Shown here piece by piece: positions 60,179 to 64,000 of a DNA stretch of 64,000 nt. Source of the DNA: Holothuria scabra (lineage: Eukaryota; Echinodermata; Holothuroidea; Aspidochirotida; Holothuriidae). The position numbers and the translations under genes were made by a program. The notes under the pieces are model-generated. The model was not told the origin of the DNA and ran no database searches. It saw nothing but the letters and a program-made list of their open reading frames with translations. Numbering within the stretch: position 1 is the stretch's first letter; every line of letters starts with the position of its first letter. The DNA lies in NCBI GenBank assembly GCA_037179385.1, contig CM074179.1, positions 29,580,046-29,644,045 on the forward strand, read 5' to 3'.

Positions 60179-60461
60179 AAGTTGGTTTTGGCCTTTGTTC
60201 AAATGACAGATGAAGCAACTCGCAATTCACCTCCTGAGCAGGCGCCTAATTTTTGGAACAGCACTAGTTCTCGTTTGACGCAAGCCCGACCAGAGATCAA
60301 AGTTGATGCCATCCAGCTGAACACAATTGTTTATTCGCCAGCGGATCTCCGAAGAGATACAGAAACCTGTGAAAGTGAAAATAAACGCTGACGAGAATTT
60401 CGTGGAATATATAAATCACATTGGTAAAGCTGGAAAATCTGACTGAGGTGAAAAACGATGT

Positions 60462-60535
60462 TGACTCCACCGGGATTCGAACTCGGGACCTTCCGCTTTC
60501 TAGTGCGGACGCTCTAACCACTGAGCCATGAAGCC
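60462..60535 (-). tRNA. tRNA-like copy 50, the most divergent unit
   Basis: The plus strand has CTTCCGC instead of CTCCCGC. On the tRNA this turns the U-G pair at the base of the anticodon stem into U-A, a stabilising change. The unit spacer has a 12-base deletion and several substitutions (60375-60450), in line with relaxed homogenisation near the array edge. Confidence 0.55.
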
Positions 60536-60830
60536 AAGTTGGTTTTGGCCTTTGTTCAAATGACAGATGAAGCAACTCGCAATTCACCTCCTGAGCAGGC
60601 GCCTAATTTTTGGAACAGCACTAGTTCTCGTTTGACGCAAGCCCGACCAGAGATCAAAGTTGATGCCATCCAGCTGAACACAATTGTTTATTCGCCAGCG
60701 GATCTCCGAAGAGATACAGAAACCTGTGAAAGCAGAGATGAAGTGAAAATAAACGCTGACGACAACTGCGTGGAATATATAAATCAAATTGGTAAAGCTG
60801 GAAAATCTGGCTGAGGTGAAAAAACGATGT

Positions 60831-60904
60831 TGACTCCACCGGGATTCGAACTCGGGACCTCCCGCTTTCTAGTGCGGACGCTCTAACCACTGAGCCATGA
60901 AGCC
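60831..60904 (-). tRNA. tRNA-like copy 51, last in the array
   Basis: An intact reference-type body and T6. Its unit continues to AAATAAACGCT at 61126 and then runs into (TA)n, so no further tRNA follows. Confidence 0.6.
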
Positions 60905-61125
60905 AAGTTGGTTTTGGCCTTTGTTCAAATGACAGATGAAGCAACTCGCAATTCACCTCCTGAGCAGGCGCCTAATTTTTGGAACAGCACTAGTTCTCGT
61001 TTGACGCAAGCCCGACCAGAGATCAAAGTTGATGCCATCCAGCTGAACACAATTGTTTATTCGCCAGCGGATCTCCGAAGAGATACAGAAACCTGTGAAA
61101 GCAGAGATGAAGTGAAAATAAACGC

Positions 61126-61126
<1 letters not shown>

Positions 61127-61208
<82 letters not shown>
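61127..61208. repeat. (TA)n microsatellite at the right edge of the array
   Basis: About 82 bases of nearly pure TA after AAACGCTAC, ending at TGGCATTAC. It replaces the unit's GACGACAACTGCGTGGAATATA part, mirroring the left edge. Confidence 0.95.
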
Positions 61209-61213
<5 letters not shown>

Positions 61214-63547
61214 TACTTTTCACGCTGTTTATATGCTTTTGGCCTATTTTCAAATAATCACAACTTGCGTTATGTATGTTGAGATGTATATTGCAAATTA
61301 CAAAAAATCGACATAAACATCCCGCTTTGCCATTTCTTAGCCCCTTCCCCTACCCTCATTCTTCTTTAGTCTTTCTTCTTTTTTAAATTTCACAACTTTT
61401 TACGGACTGCCCGCTTTTCAACTCTACCTTCAGGACTGGAAATTATACATGGCTCTATGGTGAACCTCAATCCCGACTCTGGTACAAGTCCTTGAGCCTC
61501 CTGCAACCCATCGTCACACAGGCCTAATATTACATAAATAAAAAGTCCGACTATTTGGTTAGGTTTTGTTACTGCATCTCTGTTTCAAAACACGTGCTTG
61601 CACCCCCGACCACTAACATAACCCCTATTCTAACACTTTTTCATTTGTTTAAAGTTCAGACCTCGAACAGAACAGACGCCATCTCCCGTTTTCTTTTAGC
61701 TAATCGTATATGTAGCTCAGACAGTCAGAGACTGATCAAATTTTCATAGTTTTATAGTTCTATGTGAATGGTTCCAACTCTTCCACCTGGTAGAGGATCT
61801 CTCGCTCTTTTCTTAGTAAAACAAATTAAGGAAACAATAACTTTGATGCCTAAAACGGCTAATTTCAACATTCTACGGGGCTCTTCGGACCCAGTCGCGG
61901 ATTAAATATTGCAAAAGTTGCAATTAACTAGCATGTTTGAAATCGCTTCACGATTAATCAGTGGTATCACTAAGGGACATAATGGACATTAGCAGTTTTC
62001 CGTCAGTCATAACATTCCAATGCCCCCTTCCTAACCCCCTCCATCAGTTCCTAACCTTGATTTTAAGTGTGAAGCGTACATACTTAGGCATAAAATTATT
62101 CATAAAACGTTAGTTACAAAGATCTCGAGACTTGGGTAACCATAAGGAAGCTGGAACATTTGGAATTGGGTGCATAGACATAAAGCTGACAAAATAATTT
62201 TAGCAAGCAGGACTATATGAAATTGACTTATAGCCTATACCAAACACAGTACCAACCATGAATACATGTCAAGGACCCTCCCTCCCATCGTCATTGTTAT
62301 GGTTATGGACTACCACTTGAGTGTTTAAAATTACTTCGAGCAGTGATCAGAACAAATCTTCAAAATGATTTCGGTATTCTAGCTATCCGCTATTAACGTG
62401 AGAACGATATGTTCGTGAATTTACAGGCAACACGCTGACATAAATATGCACCACACGGGCTTCCTTACAGATGCACTTTCTTCCGTATCTTGAAGTACTC
62501 TTTTTCACTAGCGAAGGTTTTAGTAGCTAGCTCATTGCTGCCACAGGCATGCGTAGTGGACTACGGAGCTTTTAAGGTGTAATGTAATAGACCTTATATC
62601 TGAACTAATTTGTCTATCTTGTGAAGTAACGTAGGTCTATCGTCCTTTTTAACATTGGCTCCCAGATACTTTAATGCGTTAGTGTAGTATATTAGAAGAA
62701 CTGTATATTAAGTGTCTTTATATTTTAGCATTTTTATGAGAAGGATATTGATATTGAAATTTTGATGATGACGACGACGACGACGACGACGATGATGATG
62801 ATGAAGATGATAATGTTTGATATTTCAACAAATATCTCAGTTAGAGAAAAACTTATCTAAATTTCCACTAGCAAATACATTATTTCGGGGTGTAAATACT
62901 GCCACTGCCACAACGAGCTGGGGAGGGGTAAATACTTTAAATGTGGTCCTGTGAGCATCCTGATATGTCAATTTCTACACCATAGTACTTATATATGCAG
63001 TCCACGTCGATTGAAAACGTTAGGATGGAAATGGAAACGTTTGTATGTTTAAAAGCGTAAGCAATTAAGAGATAAGGTTTACACGAATTTGGCAGAAGGG
63101 ATCGCAGTGCTTGAGACCTCACATTTTTCATATACTTCGGGGAGCCTCTTTGTTCTCATCCCTCTATTATGTTAGGACAGAATTCACCGCAGCTGTTATT
63201 ATTTTCCATGTTTAGGAAGACGCAGTGTAGTTCAAACGATTATTTTAAACGGACAAGAAGTTGTGCTGAAGTCCGTCAATAACCTCAACAAGGAAAAGAA
63301 GAAAAGTTTCAAATAGTTCTTTAAGCTAAACATTTTTTAAAACAAGTTTTAGCAAATTCAGTATAGTTAAACAAGTTTTGAAATATTTTAGTATTCAGTG
63401 ATCAACAAATACACTTCAGCAGGATAGGTTTCTACTGCTGTTATCAATACAACAAATAACCATCGGTAACGTCTCAAACTTCCTTCCAGTAATTGGGTGT
63501 TTGAAATGCAACTTTGTAACAAGCTTAACTTCTTTAACTAGTACATG
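61209..63547. other. No gene supported
   Basis: AT-rich DNA with a (GAC)n/(GAT)n microsatellite at 62764-62811. Open frames are 64 codons or shorter and unrecognised. Confidence 0.5.
62764..62811. repeat. (GAC)n(GAT)n microsatellite
   Basis: Nine GAC-type trinucleotides followed by GAT and GAA units. Confidence 0.9.
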
Positions 63548-63750
63548 CACTCTAAAAACAAGAGAGTGAGATTGAATCTAGTCACTCTCTAACAGAGTGA
63601 AAAGTGTAGAAATTCACTATATTAGAATGTTAGTTCTCCAAGAAGAGTGACATTTACTTTAAAAAGAAAGTGTCAAATTTTTTCAATCTTCTTGGAGTGA
63701 AATTTTTGCTGTTTTGGCTTTTTTGGCATGAGATTTTTATTTTTAGAGTT
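63548..63750. mobile_element. CACTCTAAAAA-family element, related to 6334-6670
   Basis: The left end is CACTCTAAAAACAAGAGAGTG, followed by GAGTGAAAAGTGTAGAAATTCAC-type words aligned with the 6334 copy. The right end TTTTTAGAGTT at about 63740-63750 matches the inverse of the left end with one mismatch. Flanks (ATG and AGAGC) do not show a TA duplication, so the right boundary is uncertain. Confidence 0.5.
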
Positions 63751-64000
63751 AGAGCAGAGTATGGGTCAAACTGATGCATGAATGCAGACCTGTGGACTGT
63801 CTAGGATATGCACGACATGGCACCCCATGTTGAGCACCGTGTCCCCATTTACATGTGAACACCCCAAAATAGCATGCATGCCGATGTTTTACTAAAATTA
63901 AGAAGTATCTAAAAGGCGCTTACTGATGAAAACGATTGGTTTCACATCTTTCATGGCTTCGGGTTCAGTGCACATTAAGTACAAAATAGCCAAGTGGTGT

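Overview
The window looks like non-coding-rich genomic DNA from a marine deuterostome-type invertebrate. An echinoderm, perhaps a sea cucumber, is my best guess, but it is only a guess. Support for an animal nuclear genome: AT-rich, gene-poor DNA; APE-type non-LTR retrotransposons; many short terminal-inverted-repeat elements; Pol III tRNA-like promoters; microsatellites; and one intronless RING/B-box (TRIM-like) gene. There are no bacterial operons, Shine-Dalgarno-spaced genes or CRISPR arrays.

Bases 1-4403 are a nested transposon pile-up. A roughly 4.2 kb structure with about 500-bp inverted arms (216-712 and 3041-4403) carries three later insertions: a hAT-like element with an 8-bp target duplication (1355-2849), a CATATCG-ended element (3426-3997), and a CACTCTTAAAAA-ended element (4073-4323). 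Bases 6.3-9.8 kb hold more CACTCT-ended elements. Bases 10.26-12.74 kb are a broken CR1/L2/jockey-type retrotransposon. Bases 13.1-14.5 kb hold a tRNA-derived SINE split by a small element, a second CATATCG copy, and an AAGGG-word repeat. Bases 17.4-19.1 kb hold an AGGTAGCGG-ended element with flanking duplications.

The one convincing protein gene is the TRIM-like gene at 21371-23197, with a polyadenylation signal at 23379. Downstream lie a ~145-bp minisatellite whose units contain nuclear-receptor DR1 words (25.4-27.2 kb), a 150-bp duplication (28.8 kb), a ~80-90-bp repeat (29.2-30.1 kb) and scattered hairpins. From 30.4 to 40.8 kb I see almost no coding signal.

The dominant feature is at 42.2-61.1 kb: about 50 head-to-tail copies of a 369-bp unit. 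Each unit carries, on the minus strand, a 74-nt tRNA-shaped sequence with A box, B box and a downstream T5-T6 Pol III terminator, 51 copies in all. The array is bounded by (TA)n tracts and abuts a truncated retrotransposon (40848-42087). The tRNA has an 8-nt anticodon loop and one T-stem mismatch, so it may be a satellite built from a tRNA pseudogene or an unusual tRNA cluster. This is the most interesting object in the window. The last 2.8 kb has no gene I can support.
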